Positions 51,541-63,834 of a stretch of DNA of 64,000 nucleotides are shown here, in pieces. The notes under the pieces are model-generated. The model was not told where the DNA came from. It did no database searches and was given only the letters and a program-made list of their open reading frames with translations. A program made the position numbers and the translations under genes. The DNA lies in the NCBI RefSeq assembly GCF_000482545.1, contig NZ_KI519454.1:2516954-2580953 (forward strand), given 5' to 3'. This stretch comes from Arthrobacter sp. 35W. GTDB taxonomy: Bacteria > Actinomycetota > Actinomycetes > Actinomycetales > Micrococcaceae. The number at the start of each line of letters is the position of its first letter. Position 1 is the stretch's first letter.

Positions 51541-53371
51541 GGTGTTCCTTCCTTCCATGGCGGCGGGGTTGCGCACCCACCGCCGCCAGGTCCTTGTGAC
51601 GTTCGCCGTTGCCGTGCTCGCCTTTTTCATCTCGCCCTGGCTGGTTCCCAACCGCGCCTTCCAACTGCTTGCCACGGTTGCAGCTGGCACCTTGGTCTGG
51701 GATGCCAAAAACATCCGCCGCTTCTACCGGAGCCTGTTCAGCATCAAATCCTTTGAGCTGACCGAACGCATTGGCGGATCATGGCTCCTGCGTGTTCCGC
51801 AACTGGCCTTTTGCGCCATCATCGGCATATTCCTTGTCGGCATTCTGTTTTCGCCGATCGATCTGATCTGGGCCTACAACGTGCTCGCCGTTTCCCTGTC
51901 GGCCCTTGCCATCTGCCTGCTGATTCCAACGTTCCACCGGGCCAGTGGATTCATCGGCCGGTGGCTGCAGGGATTGCCCGGGGCGCTGCGATGGAGCATC
52001 GGCGGGGCCCTGATGGTGGCCTTGGCGACAGTGCAAACGGCCATTGGCCATTCGGTGCAGTTCGTCACCGACTGGGACGCTGGAATGATCTTCAAGAGCG
52101 CGGCGGCACTGGCAACGGGTGAAGCCAGCACGTTGGACGAAGACTACTACTCCATGTACCCGAACAACATCATGCTGGCTTTGGTCCTGAAGGAGTACCT
52201 CACCGTCATGCATGCACTGCAGGTTCCCGATCTGTACCTCAGTGCGATCGTTGCCAACGCCGTGGTCATGACTGTCTCCGTGCTCCTGACGTTCCTTGTC
52301 GCCCGGCGCATGGCCGGCTATGCCGTGGCGGTCTTTGCCATGATTCCCTGCGCGGTCTTCATTGGCATCAGCCCCTGGATTTCGGTTCCCTATTCGGACA
52401 CCCTGGGCATGATCTTTCCGATCCTGCTGGTGTACCTGTTCCTGCTGGCGCGCAGTTCCACCCGCCCCGCCGCGGTGCTGGCCCTTTGGGCAGCCATGGG
52501 GCTGGTGGCGGTGGTCGGATTCTTCGTAAAACCCACCGTCATCTTTGTCCTGATTGCCGCCGTCGCCGTCAATTTCCTGACCAAGAGCATCAAGCGCGAC
52601 GGTTTCAGGCCCATCGCCTTTGCGGCCCTGTCCACGGTGGTGGCATTGGCAGCCTTCTTCGCCGGCAGCACCGCCATCAAAACCGCCGAGACGAACTCCG
52701 GTGCGTTGACGTTCAATCTGAAGGACAACGACAAGGAATTCCCCGCCACGCACTTCCTGAAAATGGGGGCGCAGGGACTCGGCGGGTTCAATGTCGACGA
52801 TGTGATTGAAACCAAGGCCATCGAGGACCCCTCCGAACGATTCCAAAATGGGATCGACGTCTATGCCGAGCGTGTGGGTGAGATGGGTCCGTGGGGCTAC
52901 GTCAACTTCCTTTTCGACAAGGGAAAGTCATTCCTTGGCGACGGTTCGTTCTTCGCCTGGGGCGAGGGGATGGCGCGGAAGCCTGTCGATTTGGAAGCCA
53001 AAGATCCGCTCAGCGTTTCCCTGCAGCAGTACTTCGACTTCACCGGCTCGGATTTCCAGTTCCTGCGCTCGTTCTGGCAGGCCTTCTGGCTGGTGGTGCT
53101 GCTCCTGGTGGCGGCACCTTTCCTGCTGCGGGACAGACGCCTGTTCGGTGCGGCGGCATCCGTTGTCCGGCTGACGCTGCTGGCCCTGGTGGTCTTCCTG
53201 CTGCTCTTTGAAGCCCGGTCGCGGTACCTCTACATGTACATACCGTTCTTCATCCTGCTCGCCTCCCTGACCGTCTCCGCCGCCATGCGCAGGGTCAAGG
53301 CTGTCGAGGCAGCCGAAACTGCCTCTCCCCCGCCATCCGCAGGGTTTGGGCAGCAGCCGGTGCGCTCCTAG
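51533..53371 (+). CDS. Multispanning GT-C-like membrane protein
   Basis: 612 residues with at least 11 hydrophobic helices. Possible starts are TTG 51533 (AAAAGG upstream), GTG 51542 and ATG 51557. A conserved-looking extracellular loop contains FVTDWDAGMIFKSAAALATG and YYSMYPNNIMLAL; Asp residues after the first helices and a YPNN motif are typical of GT39/GT-C mannosyltransferases. It probably uses the polyprenyl-phosphate sugar made by the upstream GtrB-like enzyme. No family name can be assigned with certainty. Confidence 0.65.
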   Translation: MARVFLPSMAAGLRTHRRQVLVTFAVAVLAFFISPWLVPNRAFQLLATVAAGTLVWDAKNIRRFYRSLFSIKSFELTERIGGSWLLRVPQLAFCAIIGIFLVGILFSPIDLIWAYNVLAVSLSALAICLLIPTFHRASGFIGRWLQGLPGALRWSIGGALMVALATVQTAIGHSVQFVTDWDAGMIFKSAAALATGEASTLDEDYYSMYPNNIMLALVLKEYLTVMHALQVPDLYLSAIVANAVVMTVSVLLTFLVARRMAGYAVAVFAMIPCAVFIGISPWISVPYSDTLGMIFPILLVYLFLLARSSTRPAAVLALWAAMGLVAVVGFFVKPTVIFVLIAAVAVNFLTKSIKRDGFRPIAFAALSTVVALAAFFAGSTAIKTAETNSGALTFNLKDNDKEFPATHFLKMGAQGLGGFNVDDVIETKAIEDPSERFQNGIDVYAERVGEMGPWGYVNFLFDKGKSFLGDGSFFAWGEGMARKPVDLEAKDPLSVSLQQYFDFTGSDFQFLRSFWQAFWLVVLLLVAAPFLLRDRRLFGAAASVVRLTLLALVVFLLLFEARSRYLYMYIPFFILLASLTVSAAMRRVKAVEAAETASPPPSAGFGQQPVRS

Positions 53372-53380
53372 GACTTCGCC

Positions 53381-53449
53381 GATGCGAAAAGACCTGCGGG
53401 TTGGGTGGAGGTCGTTTGGCCCCACCCAACCCGCAGGTCTTTTCGCATC
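53381..53449. terminator. 28-bp-stem hairpin between convergent genes
   Basis: The arms 53381-53408 and 53422-53449 are exact complements with a 13-base loop. The arm starts GATGCGAAAAGACCTGCGGG. It lies between the GT-C-like gene and the acyltransferase gene. Its A-tract/T-tract edges fit a bidirectional terminator. Confidence 0.85.
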
Positions 53450-53473
53450 CCCCAGCCTTGACGGCCGGCGCGT

Positions 53474-55612
53474 CTAGCGCCTGGCGGCCTCAAACCGCTG
53501 GGTGATCACCGGAACCATCGAATTGATGTAGCTCCGTGATGCGTGGTCGGTGTCGAAATAGACATGCAGCCCACCAATGACGGCGTAGCACTTCTGCTCA
53601 TCACAGAACTGGTCGGAAAAGTCCAGCACATGGACCTTGGGGTTGTTCATCCGCACGGCGGCCTCCGCAATGGGGTCCGGTTGGAGTGCCTCGGCCCGGT
53701 TGTTGGCGCAGTTCAGCGGCTCTGCCGGGTTCAACGCCACGCAGTCCGGGCTGCTGTGGTGCAGTGTCAGCGGCGAGTCGCGGAACACGAAGACATCTGT
53801 TCCAGCGGCGGTCCAGGCGGCCATGGCCCGGCTGGCACCGTCAAAGTACTGCTCGCTCTGCGGGCGGCCTGTCCCGTCATCGATCGTCTCGCCGGCACCA
53901 AATGAGGATACGAACACCATGTCCGGCTTCTCTGCCGTGATGCGTGCAGTGACCTGGCTTCCCCAGTCAATGCACTTCTCCTGGGTGGCGGGGTCCAGTG
54001 TGGGCGTTCCCATGAACGCCGTCCGCTTGGCACCCATGAACGGGCAGCCGCCCAGCAGGGACTCGTTCAACGCCCACTTGTTGGCCTTGGCCATTTCGTA
54101 GACAGCGGTTTTCCACTGTTCCGCGTGGGAGTCCCCCACCAGCCACACAGTTGCCGCAGGGGCGCTGCCTCCGGTGAAGTCACAGCTCGTCAGCAGCTTC
54201 TGCCCCTTGGCCTCGATCGGAACAGCCGCCGGTTGGCACTCGGGTGCGTCGAACCACGGCGCCTCGTCGGCACCAACGTTTGCCACCTCCGGTGCGCCAA
54301 AGGGGCTCTGGCAATTGTTGGCCAGATCCATGCTGCGCGCGCCGTAGCAGGGCTGCCCCGACATGTTCTGGATCTTGACCGCCTCGGCCTGCTGGGCCTG
54401 GCCAAGGCCCACCAGCATGCCGCCGCCGAGCGCTGCCACGAGCCCCATGGACACGACCATGGCGATGAATGTCGTCCTGGGCCGGGCACCCTTGAAGAGC
54501 TTGGAGCGGCCCGGATCCTCGACAAACTTTTTGGACAAGTAGGCCAACACGATGGCCAGGACCAGGATGGCCACCTTGTCCAGGGAGTTCGGGACGCGCG
54601 AGAGAACGGCGGGGGCCAGAATGATCAGGGGCCAGTGCCACAGGTACAGCGAATAGGAAACGTCGCCCAGGAACTGCACGGGGCGTACGGCCAACAGCGT
54701 GTTGGGCGAGAAGAGCGGGCCGCGGGGGCCGGAGGCAATGACCAGCAGCGTTCCCAGGACCGGAACCACTGCGGCGAAGCCGGGGAAGTAGGTCTGCTCG
54801 TTGTAGGTAAAGGCCGAGTACGCGATGAGTCCATAGCCAAGCCACTGGGCGGCGCCAGCTGTGGACCGCTGGACAGCGGTGCTGAACCCGGGGAACCAGC
54901 GCACTCCCGCCACGGCCAACAGAGCCCCCGCGCCAAACTCCCACACCCGCGCGGGGGTTACAAAGTACGCCTCGCTCCGGTGCGCGAACGTGATCCAGAT
55001 GCAGAACAGGAATGCAGCGACGCTGACAATGGAGATGCCCAGCACCATGAACGACCGGCGGCGAAGGCGCCACTTGGAGGGCAGGACAAACAGAACCAGC
55101 AGCAGCAGCGGCCAGACCAGATAAAACTGTTCCTCCACCGACAATGACCAGTAGTGCTGGACGGTGGAGGCAGCGTCATTGTGCGCCGAGTAGTCCACCG
55201 ATTTGGCGGCCAGCAGCCAATTCTCCACATAGAAGACCGAGGCCATCGTTTCCTGGGCAATGGCCTGCCATCGGGAGAACGGGAGCAGGATCCAGGCAGC
55301 GGCAAGCGACACCACTGCCACCAGCATGGCTGCCGGAAGCAGCCGCTTGATCCGGCGTGCATAGAAGGTCGCCAGCTTGATGCGGCCGGTGCGCTCGAGT
55401 TCACCCAGCAGGTGTTTGGAGATCAGGAATCCCGAGATGACGAAGAAGACGTCAACGCCGACATAGCCTCCCGGCAGGCGCAATGGCCACAAGTGGTTCA
55501 GCACCACAAGTCCAACGGCGATGGCCCGCAGGGCCTGGATGTCCTTGCGCGGACCCTCTTGGGGTGCATCGCGGCGCCGGACGGGCGTCTCGGCAGCGAC
55601 TAGATTAGTCAC
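53474..55612 (-). CDS. OafA-type acyltransferase fused to an SGNH domain
   Basis: 712 residues. The first 400 form the ten-helix acyltransferase-3 domain (RAIAVGLVVLNHLWPLRLPGGYVGVDVFFVISGFLI, then FYARRIKRLLPA). The C-terminal 280 residues are an extracellular SGNH domain with the nucleophile motif VGDSHAEQWK and the catalytic pair DTDHAS. Such fusions O-acetylate cell-surface glycans, with the membrane part moving the acyl group and the SGNH part transferring it. Its target is probably the polysaccharide made by this locus. Confidence 0.9.
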   Translation of the reverse strand: MTNLVAAETPVRRRDAPQEGPRKDIQALRAIAVGLVVLNHLWPLRLPGGYVGVDVFFVISGFLISKHLLGELERTGRIKLATFYARRIKRLLPAAMLVAVVSLAAAWILLPFSRWQAIAQETMASVFYVENWLLAAKSVDYSAHNDAASTVQHYWSLSVEEQFYLVWPLLLLVLFVLPSKWRLRRRSFMVLGISIVSVAAFLFCIWITFAHRSEAYFVTPARVWEFGAGALLAVAGVRWFPGFSTAVQRSTAGAAQWLGYGLIAYSAFTYNEQTYFPGFAAVVPVLGTLLVIASGPRGPLFSPNTLLAVRPVQFLGDVSYSLYLWHWPLIILAPAVLSRVPNSLDKVAILVLAIVLAYLSKKFVEDPGRSKLFKGARPRTTFIAMVVSMGLVAALGGGMLVGLGQAQQAEAVKIQNMSGQPCYGARSMDLANNCQSPFGAPEVANVGADEAPWFDAPECQPAAVPIEAKGQKLLTSCDFTGGSAPAATVWLVGDSHAEQWKTAVYEMAKANKWALNESLLGGCPFMGAKRTAFMGTPTLDPATQEKCIDWGSQVTARITAEKPDMVFVSSFGAGETIDDGTGRPQSEQYFDGASRAMAAWTAAGTDVFVFRDSPLTLHHSSPDCVALNPAEPLNCANNRAEALQPDPIAEAAVRMNNPKVHVLDFSDQFCDEQKCYAVIGGLHVYFDTDHASRSYINSMVPVITQRFEAARR

Positions 55613-55707
55613 ACAGTCTCCTCAACTGATGGTCATTGAGGCCCGGCGTCGGCATTGGTGTGCAATGCATCAGCGGACCCGCATCATTTCGCAGCGGCTG
55701 CGGAAGC

Positions 55708-56784
55708 CTATTTCGGATTCTTCGCACCGTAGGCGGCCTGCGCCACCTGCGGGAGCAGGTTCTTGGCCACCCATTGGACGGAGAGAGGCGAGGCAGTCTC
55801 CAGGGCCAACCCGTTGTCCGCGGAGTCGACGAGGACGAAGTTGTTGTTCTTGAACGGCGGGACCTCGTTGAGGATTCCGCTGCCAAGGACGCCGGCCCGC
55901 TCCTCGTGGACGATGGAGAACACCGCCAGATCGGCAGCCAACTCCGGAGCCCGGCCGCGGGGCCACTCGTAGGTCTGCGGACCGGTGCCGCCGGGGTGCA
56001 GCGCCGTGCCCTGTGACTGGACGAGGTCCATCGATGGTGCTGCCGCGACACCGAATTCCTTCAGAATCCGCACGGGGTTGGACTCGGTCCCGAACACTTC
56101 AAAGGCGGCGCCAAGCGCGGAGCGGACCTTGGCGAACACAAAGCTGGATCCCTTGAGGTCCGGGTAGTTCCCCAATTGATCGGTGATGCTGGCCTCCGTG
56201 GCCTTGCGGACTTCCGCGGCCTTTGCGGAACGGCCAAGGGCCTGTGCCACCATGTCCAGCGAGGTGCGCCAGTCGGTGTCCAGCGGCGCGGCTGGATAGG
56301 CCACCACGGGTGCAATCTTGGACAGCTGCTCGTATTCCTCCCGCGTCAGGCGGGAGTTGACGGCGAGGATCACATCGGGACCAAGATCCGCCAGTGCTGC
56401 GACAGGCAGCTCCTTGTCTTCGTCCAGAAGCATCGGCACATCGACGCCGAAGCCCAGCAGGGCCAGGTCGAACCACGGAGTTGATCCGTTGGGCTTGGCT
56501 TTGGAAAGCGGCATGGCCACAGGAACCACGCCCAAAGCAAGGCAGCTGTCGTTGGCACCGAGGCCCAGCGTGGCAACGCGCACGGGCTGCTTGGCAATGG
56601 TTGTCTCGCCAAAGGCGTGGCGGATGGTGGCGGGGAAGGCACCGGGATCGGCCGAAACGGTCGGCGTCGGGCCGCCAGCCCCGGCAACGCTGCACCCGGC
56701 CAGACCGAAGGGAAGGACTGCCAGACCCGCCAGAAACTGGCGCCGCCCGGTCATCCTTTTGCCGGGAAGCCCGCTCTCAGTCAT
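55708..56784 (-). CDS. Siderophore-type ABC substrate-binding lipoprotein, Tat signal
   Basis: 358 residues from the ATG at 56784 with GGAAGAG upstream. The N-terminus (TGRRQFLAGLAVLPFGLAGC) combines a twin-arginine motif with a lipobox (LAGC), so the protein is folded, exported by Tat and lipid-anchored. The body is the type III (FecB/BtuF) periplasmic-binding fold: VATLGLGANDSCLALGV, LPVAALADLGPDVILAVNSRLT, KIAPVVAYPA. It would bind a ferric siderophore or similar. No permease or ATPase genes lie nearby, so it either uses a system encoded elsewhere or has another role. Confidence 0.85.
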   Translation of the reverse strand: MTESGLPGKRMTGRRQFLAGLAVLPFGLAGCSVAGAGGPTPTVSADPGAFPATIRHAFGETTIAKQPVRVATLGLGANDSCLALGVVPVAMPLSKAKPNGSTPWFDLALLGFGVDVPMLLDEDKELPVAALADLGPDVILAVNSRLTREEYEQLSKIAPVVAYPAAPLDTDWRTSLDMVAQALGRSAKAAEVRKATEASITDQLGNYPDLKGSSFVFAKVRSALGAAFEVFGTESNPVRILKEFGVAAAPSMDLVQSQGTALHPGGTGPQTYEWPRGRAPELAADLAVFSIVHEERAGVLGSGILNEVPPFKNNNFVLVDSADNGLALETASPLSVQWVAKNLLPQVAQAAYGAKNPK

Positions 56785-56938
56785 CGTTGCTCTTCCGTTC
56801 TCGTTCGATGTTTTGTCTCGACGTGCCAAATCCATCGGACGTCCGGTAGCGAAGGCGGACACGCCAAAAGCCGTCAGCAAACCTTTCCCATTCTACCCAG
56901 TTGGGCAATCCCGGCCGACATGGCCATGTTCGCAGCAG

Positions 56939-58930
56939 CTATTGGCAGCCCGTGAACCTGAAGAGTTGCGCGTCGCCGTGCCGGGAGAGCAGCGTGGCCA
57001 CACCGGAATCGGCCAGGTTGTCCAGCCCCGGCGCCGGGTGTGAACCATCGTTGACTTCCTGATGGCCGAAGTCCAGCACGTAGGCGACGTGCAGTTCCCT
57101 GACTGCCGGGCAGACGAGCGGGTTCGTCGCCGAGTCACGCAGGCTGTCCAGGACGATCTTGTCGTTCAGCGTGAAATTGCTGCTCAGGACGTGGGGCTGG
57201 ATGGTCCGCCTGCCGGCAATGGCGTAGGCCAGCGCGCTCCCATTCCAGGCGCTGGAGGCGATGACGGCGTCCCGGGGCACCAGGGTCTCAACATCCCTGA
57301 GCACCGCCATTTCATCGCTGGTCAGCAGCGGCGAATCCGCACGGAGTTCATAGTTCCGGTGGGCGCTCTGGGTCGCGTACTGGACATTGCCGAATTGGGT
57401 CAGGACCAACACCACAACCACTGCAGCCACCGAGGCAACCGCCGCCGGCTTCCACGGGGCTTTTCCAGCCAGGCCTGCCGCTCCCGGGCCAGCCGTCCGG
57501 GGCCGCAGCTGCCCGATGCGGGCGGCAATCCAGCGGACTGCCCACACGGCTCCAACGGTGGCCACCAGGACGGCCACCGACGGGACAAGGGCAGCGAGCC
57601 GATAGCTGTCGTTGTACCAGATCGCCGTGATGAAGTCCCGGATCCGGCCCGGCCGGAACGAGGAGACCACCAGGAACAGCAGGCACACCACTGCGAACAT
57701 CCCCAACACCCACCAGAACCGGCGCTGCCTCAACAGCGCAAGAACGCCGGCCACCACCAAAACGGAAAGCAGCACTGCCGGCGGACGGTTCATGAGGGAG
57801 TTGGTGAGCAGCTCCCACAACGACCCCAGCGGAGAATGGATGGGCGGCCAAAACGCTGCACCTTCCTCCGGCCGGACGGCCTGCCATACGGCGCCAAGCA
57901 GGAGGATCCCAGCCAGCAGGCCACCCGAGGAAACCAGTGCACGACGGCGCGCCGCAGGCCAGTCCCGGCGCCAGCGACGCCACGCTGCGGCAAAAACAAA
58001 CAGCACGGCCGGCGTCATGATCGCAAAGAAGGCCATCAACGTGCTGGGGTGCGCCAGTGCCACGGCCGGGAGCGCGATGACCAATGCCAGCCACCTCAGC
58101 AGCGGTGGCATGTCCGGGACCACCGAAAGCCCCAAAACCTGGATGCCCAGAGCCAGGGCGGCGGGCAGCAGCGAAATCGACAGGAGATTGGGGTAGAGGA
58201 CCCCGAAGTCCACCATCATCAGCGGGAACGCGCCAAAGGCCGCAGAGACGACACCGGCCAGCACGGCGGCCAGGCGGGATTGGCCCAGCACCTGCTGGCA
58301 GAGCAGAATGCTGCCCAAGGGCCACACCACGGCACCGATGACGAGGTTGGTGGCGTTGACGGCAACCGGGATCCCCGCTCCCGAAAGCTGAGCCGTCAGG
58401 GACACCACGGCGTGCCAGCCGGCCGGATAGAACGGTATGCCTGTCAACCCGCCCACTGTGAACGAGGATGCCTGCCCGGTGTCAAGGATGTAGCGGATGG
58501 CGTTCAGATGGAAGATGTTGTCGTACGTCTGGGAGATGTTCTCCATCGATCCAAAGGCGTAGAGCAGGCGGGAACCAATGAGGGCCGCGGCCAGCAGGAC
58601 ACCTGCCGCAGCGGCGGCAAACCGCCTGTCCATCGCCCGGGGCTGCACAAACCCCGGGGTGGTCCGGCTTGCGGCAACTCCCGCGAAGTGGGCAGCCAGG
58701 CATGCCAGCACCGTCAGGGCGGCCACGGGCAGCAGCGACCAAGGAATCGACAGGAAGGGTGCAATGGTCGCTGCGACGGCAATCAGTGCCACCGACAGCA
58801 CGGGAGCGGCCGCCACCACGGCGAAACCCCTCATGCGCAGGAACCAGGCCAGCCCAAGGCCCGGCACCAGCAGAACCGCCAGGGCGCACGCCATGGCCGG
58901 TACAGTGCTTAGCCACTGCACGTCACTCAA
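56939..58930 (-). CDS. DUF6541 multispanning membrane protein (paralogue 2)
   Basis: 663 residues, same family as the gene at 48063. Shared motifs are NISQTYDNIFHLNAIRYI, FYPAGWHAVV, FGVLYPNLLSISLLPAALALG and YNDSYRLAALVPSVAVLVA, with the soluble C-terminal part holding VLDFGHQ. The two are clearly related but well diverged, so the duplication is old. A GT-C-like role in moving or transferring lipid-linked sugars is possible. It is in line with the galactan export genes. Confidence 0.8.
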   Translation of the reverse strand: MSDVQWLSTVPAMACALAVLLVPGLGLAWFLRMRGFAVVAAAPVLSVALIAVAATIAPFLSIPWSLLPVAALTVLACLAAHFAGVAASRTTPGFVQPRAMDRRFAAAAAGVLLAAALIGSRLLYAFGSMENISQTYDNIFHLNAIRYILDTGQASSFTVGGLTGIPFYPAGWHAVVSLTAQLSGAGIPVAVNATNLVIGAVVWPLGSILLCQQVLGQSRLAAVLAGVVSAAFGAFPLMMVDFGVLYPNLLSISLLPAALALGIQVLGLSVVPDMPPLLRWLALVIALPAVALAHPSTLMAFFAIMTPAVLFVFAAAWRRWRRDWPAARRRALVSSGGLLAGILLLGAVWQAVRPEEGAAFWPPIHSPLGSLWELLTNSLMNRPPAVLLSVLVVAGVLALLRQRRFWWVLGMFAVVCLLFLVVSSFRPGRIRDFITAIWYNDSYRLAALVPSVAVLVATVGAVWAVRWIAARIGQLRPRTAGPGAAGLAGKAPWKPAAVASVAAVVVVLVLTQFGNVQYATQSAHRNYELRADSPLLTSDEMAVLRDVETLVPRDAVIASSAWNGSALAYAIAGRRTIQPHVLSSNFTLNDKIVLDSLRDSATNPLVCPAVRELHVAYVLDFGHQEVNDGSHPAPGLDNLADSGVATLLSRHGDAQLFRFTGCQ

Positions 58931-58965
58931 CTCCTCTATTTGCGTTCAGCAGCCCGAAGGCGGCG

Positions 58966-59733
58966 TCAGACGACTTCGGCAGACCGGCGTCGCAATTCCT
59001 TGACCACGCTGTGCACCTCGCCGTCCATCACCACTTTGCCGTGTTCGAGCAGGACGCCGCGTTCACAGACAGTCGACACCAGATCCAGGTCATGGCTGAC
59101 GACAAACAGCGTTTTGCCAGCGGCGGCAAGCTCCTTGATCTTGACGATGCACTTGCGCTGGAACGGCTCGTCGCCAACGGCAAGAATCTCATCGATCAGG
59201 AACACCTCGGGATCGGTGTGCACCGCAATGGAAAACGCCAGTTTCAAATACATGCCCGAGGAATAGAACTTCACCTCGGTGTCGATGAACTCCCCAATTT
59301 CGGAGAACTCGACGATGGAGTCGAACATGGTGTCGATCTGCTTCTCGGTCATCCCGAGAATGGCACCGTTCAAGTAGACGTTGTCGCGGCCGCTGAGATC
59401 GTGGTGGAAGCCGGCCCCCACCTCAATCAGGCCTGCGACGCGGCCGCGGGTCTGGACCGTTCCGCCGTCTGGCTGGAGCACGCCCGAGATCAGTTTCAGC
59501 AGCGTCGACTTGCCCGATCCGTTCAAACCGAGCAGGGCAACCGTCTCACCCTGGACCACGTCCAGGGAAACATCCTTGAGCGCATCGAATTTCTTGGACA
59601 AATCCCCCTTGCGGCCCTTGAGGAGCCAGACAATGGACTCCTTCATGGACCGCGTGTGGCGCAGCACAAAAATCTTGCGGAGATTGCGGCAGGTGATGGC
59701 AACGTTGTCGGCGACTGTAGTGGAGGCGGTCAT
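58966..59733 (-). CDS. wzt: Polysaccharide ABC exporter ATPase (Wzt/TagH-like)
   Basis: 255 residues from an ATG with AGGAG upstream, two bases after the permease stop. Walker A GLNGSGKST, signature YSSGMYLKLAFSIA and Walker B VFLIDEILAVGD are present. It lacks the C-terminal carbohydrate-binding domain of longer Wzt proteins, like the mycobacterial galactan exporter ATPase. With the upstream permease it would export a lipid-linked galactan. Confidence 0.88.
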   Translation of the reverse strand: MTASTTVADNVAITCRNLRKIFVLRHTRSMKESIVWLLKGRKGDLSKKFDALKDVSLDVVQGETVALLGLNGSGKSTLLKLISGVLQPDGGTVQTRGRVAGLIEVGAGFHHDLSGRDNVYLNGAILGMTEKQIDTMFDSIVEFSEIGEFIDTEVKFYSSGMYLKLAFSIAVHTDPEVFLIDEILAVGDEPFQRKCIVKIKELAAAGKTLFVVSHDLDLVSTVCERGVLLEHGKVVMDGEVHSVVKELRRRSAEVV

Positions 59734-59734
59734 G

Positions 59735-60604
59735 CTAAAGCTCCTGGGCAAAGTGGACGGCCAGACGGCGGAAGACCAGCTGGCCGGCGAACAGGACTGC
59801 CAGGGATACGAGCAGCGAGACGGGCAGCCACAGGCCGACCAGGTTGGGCGGCATCTCGGCCATGCCCAGTTGGTCCGCCTTCAACGTTGGGTACCAGAAG
59901 GCCCAGTGGAAGATCTCCACCGCCACTGTCATCGGGTTGGCCTGGTAGAGCACAAACCACCCTCCCAAGGCATCGCGGGCCATCGTCCACAGGTACAGCA
60001 CCGGAGACGCCCAGGTGACGACCATCAGGATCATGTCGACGATGTTTTCCGAGTCCCGGAAGTAGACGTTGATGGCACCGAATAGCAGCCCCAGCCCCGT
60101 GCCGAGGATGGCGACGATGATGAAGGCAGCCAATGCTGCGAGCAATTGGAGGACCGACGGCGTCCACCCGACCAGCAGGCCGGCCCCCACAAGAATGAGG
60201 ACCTGCGGCAGGAAATGCGCCGCCGACACCCAGACGGTGGAGACGGGGAACAGCTCGCGTGGCAGGTAGATCTTGCGGATCAGATCCCTGTTGTCCACAA
60301 TCGACCGGGTGGCATTGCCAAGGGTTTCCGTGAAGAAGTTGACCAGTACGATGCCCGAGAACAGGTAGATGGCGTAATTGGGCGTTGCCTTCTGAAGATT
60401 CAGGAAGATGCCCAGCGCCACGAAGTAGATCAGGAACTGCATCAGGGGCTTGACGTAGGACCAGAGCAGCCCCAGCACCGATCCCCTGTAGCGGACCTTG
60501 ATTTCCTTGCGGACCAGCAGCTTCAGCAGGAAGCGGTTGGAATAGACATCCAGCAGCCCCCGCCCGCTGCCAGGCGTGGCCAGATCATTGTTGACGGCCG
60601 CCAT
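59735..60604 (-). CDS. wzm: Polysaccharide ABC exporter permease (Wzm/TagG-like)
   Basis: 289 residues with six helices of the ABC-2 type. VRKEIKVRYRGSVLGLLWSYVKPLMQFLIYFVALGIF near the N-terminus is the family signature. It follows the GlfT2-like gene with no gap (the stop ends where the ATG begins). It forms the membrane channel for a lipid-linked glycan. Confidence 0.88.
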   Translation of the reverse strand: MAAVNNDLATPGSGRGLLDVYSNRFLLKLLVRKEIKVRYRGSVLGLLWSYVKPLMQFLIYFVALGIFLNLQKATPNYAIYLFSGIVLVNFFTETLGNATRSIVDNRDLIRKIYLPRELFPVSTVWVSAAHFLPQVLILVGAGLLVGWTPSVLQLLAALAAFIIVAILGTGLGLLFGAINVYFRDSENIVDMILMVVTWASPVLYLWTMARDALGGWFVLYQANPMTVAVEIFHWAFWYPTLKADQLGMAEMPPNLVGLWLPVSLLVSLAVLFAGQLVFRRLAVHFAQEL

Positions 60605-63834
<3,230 letters not shown>

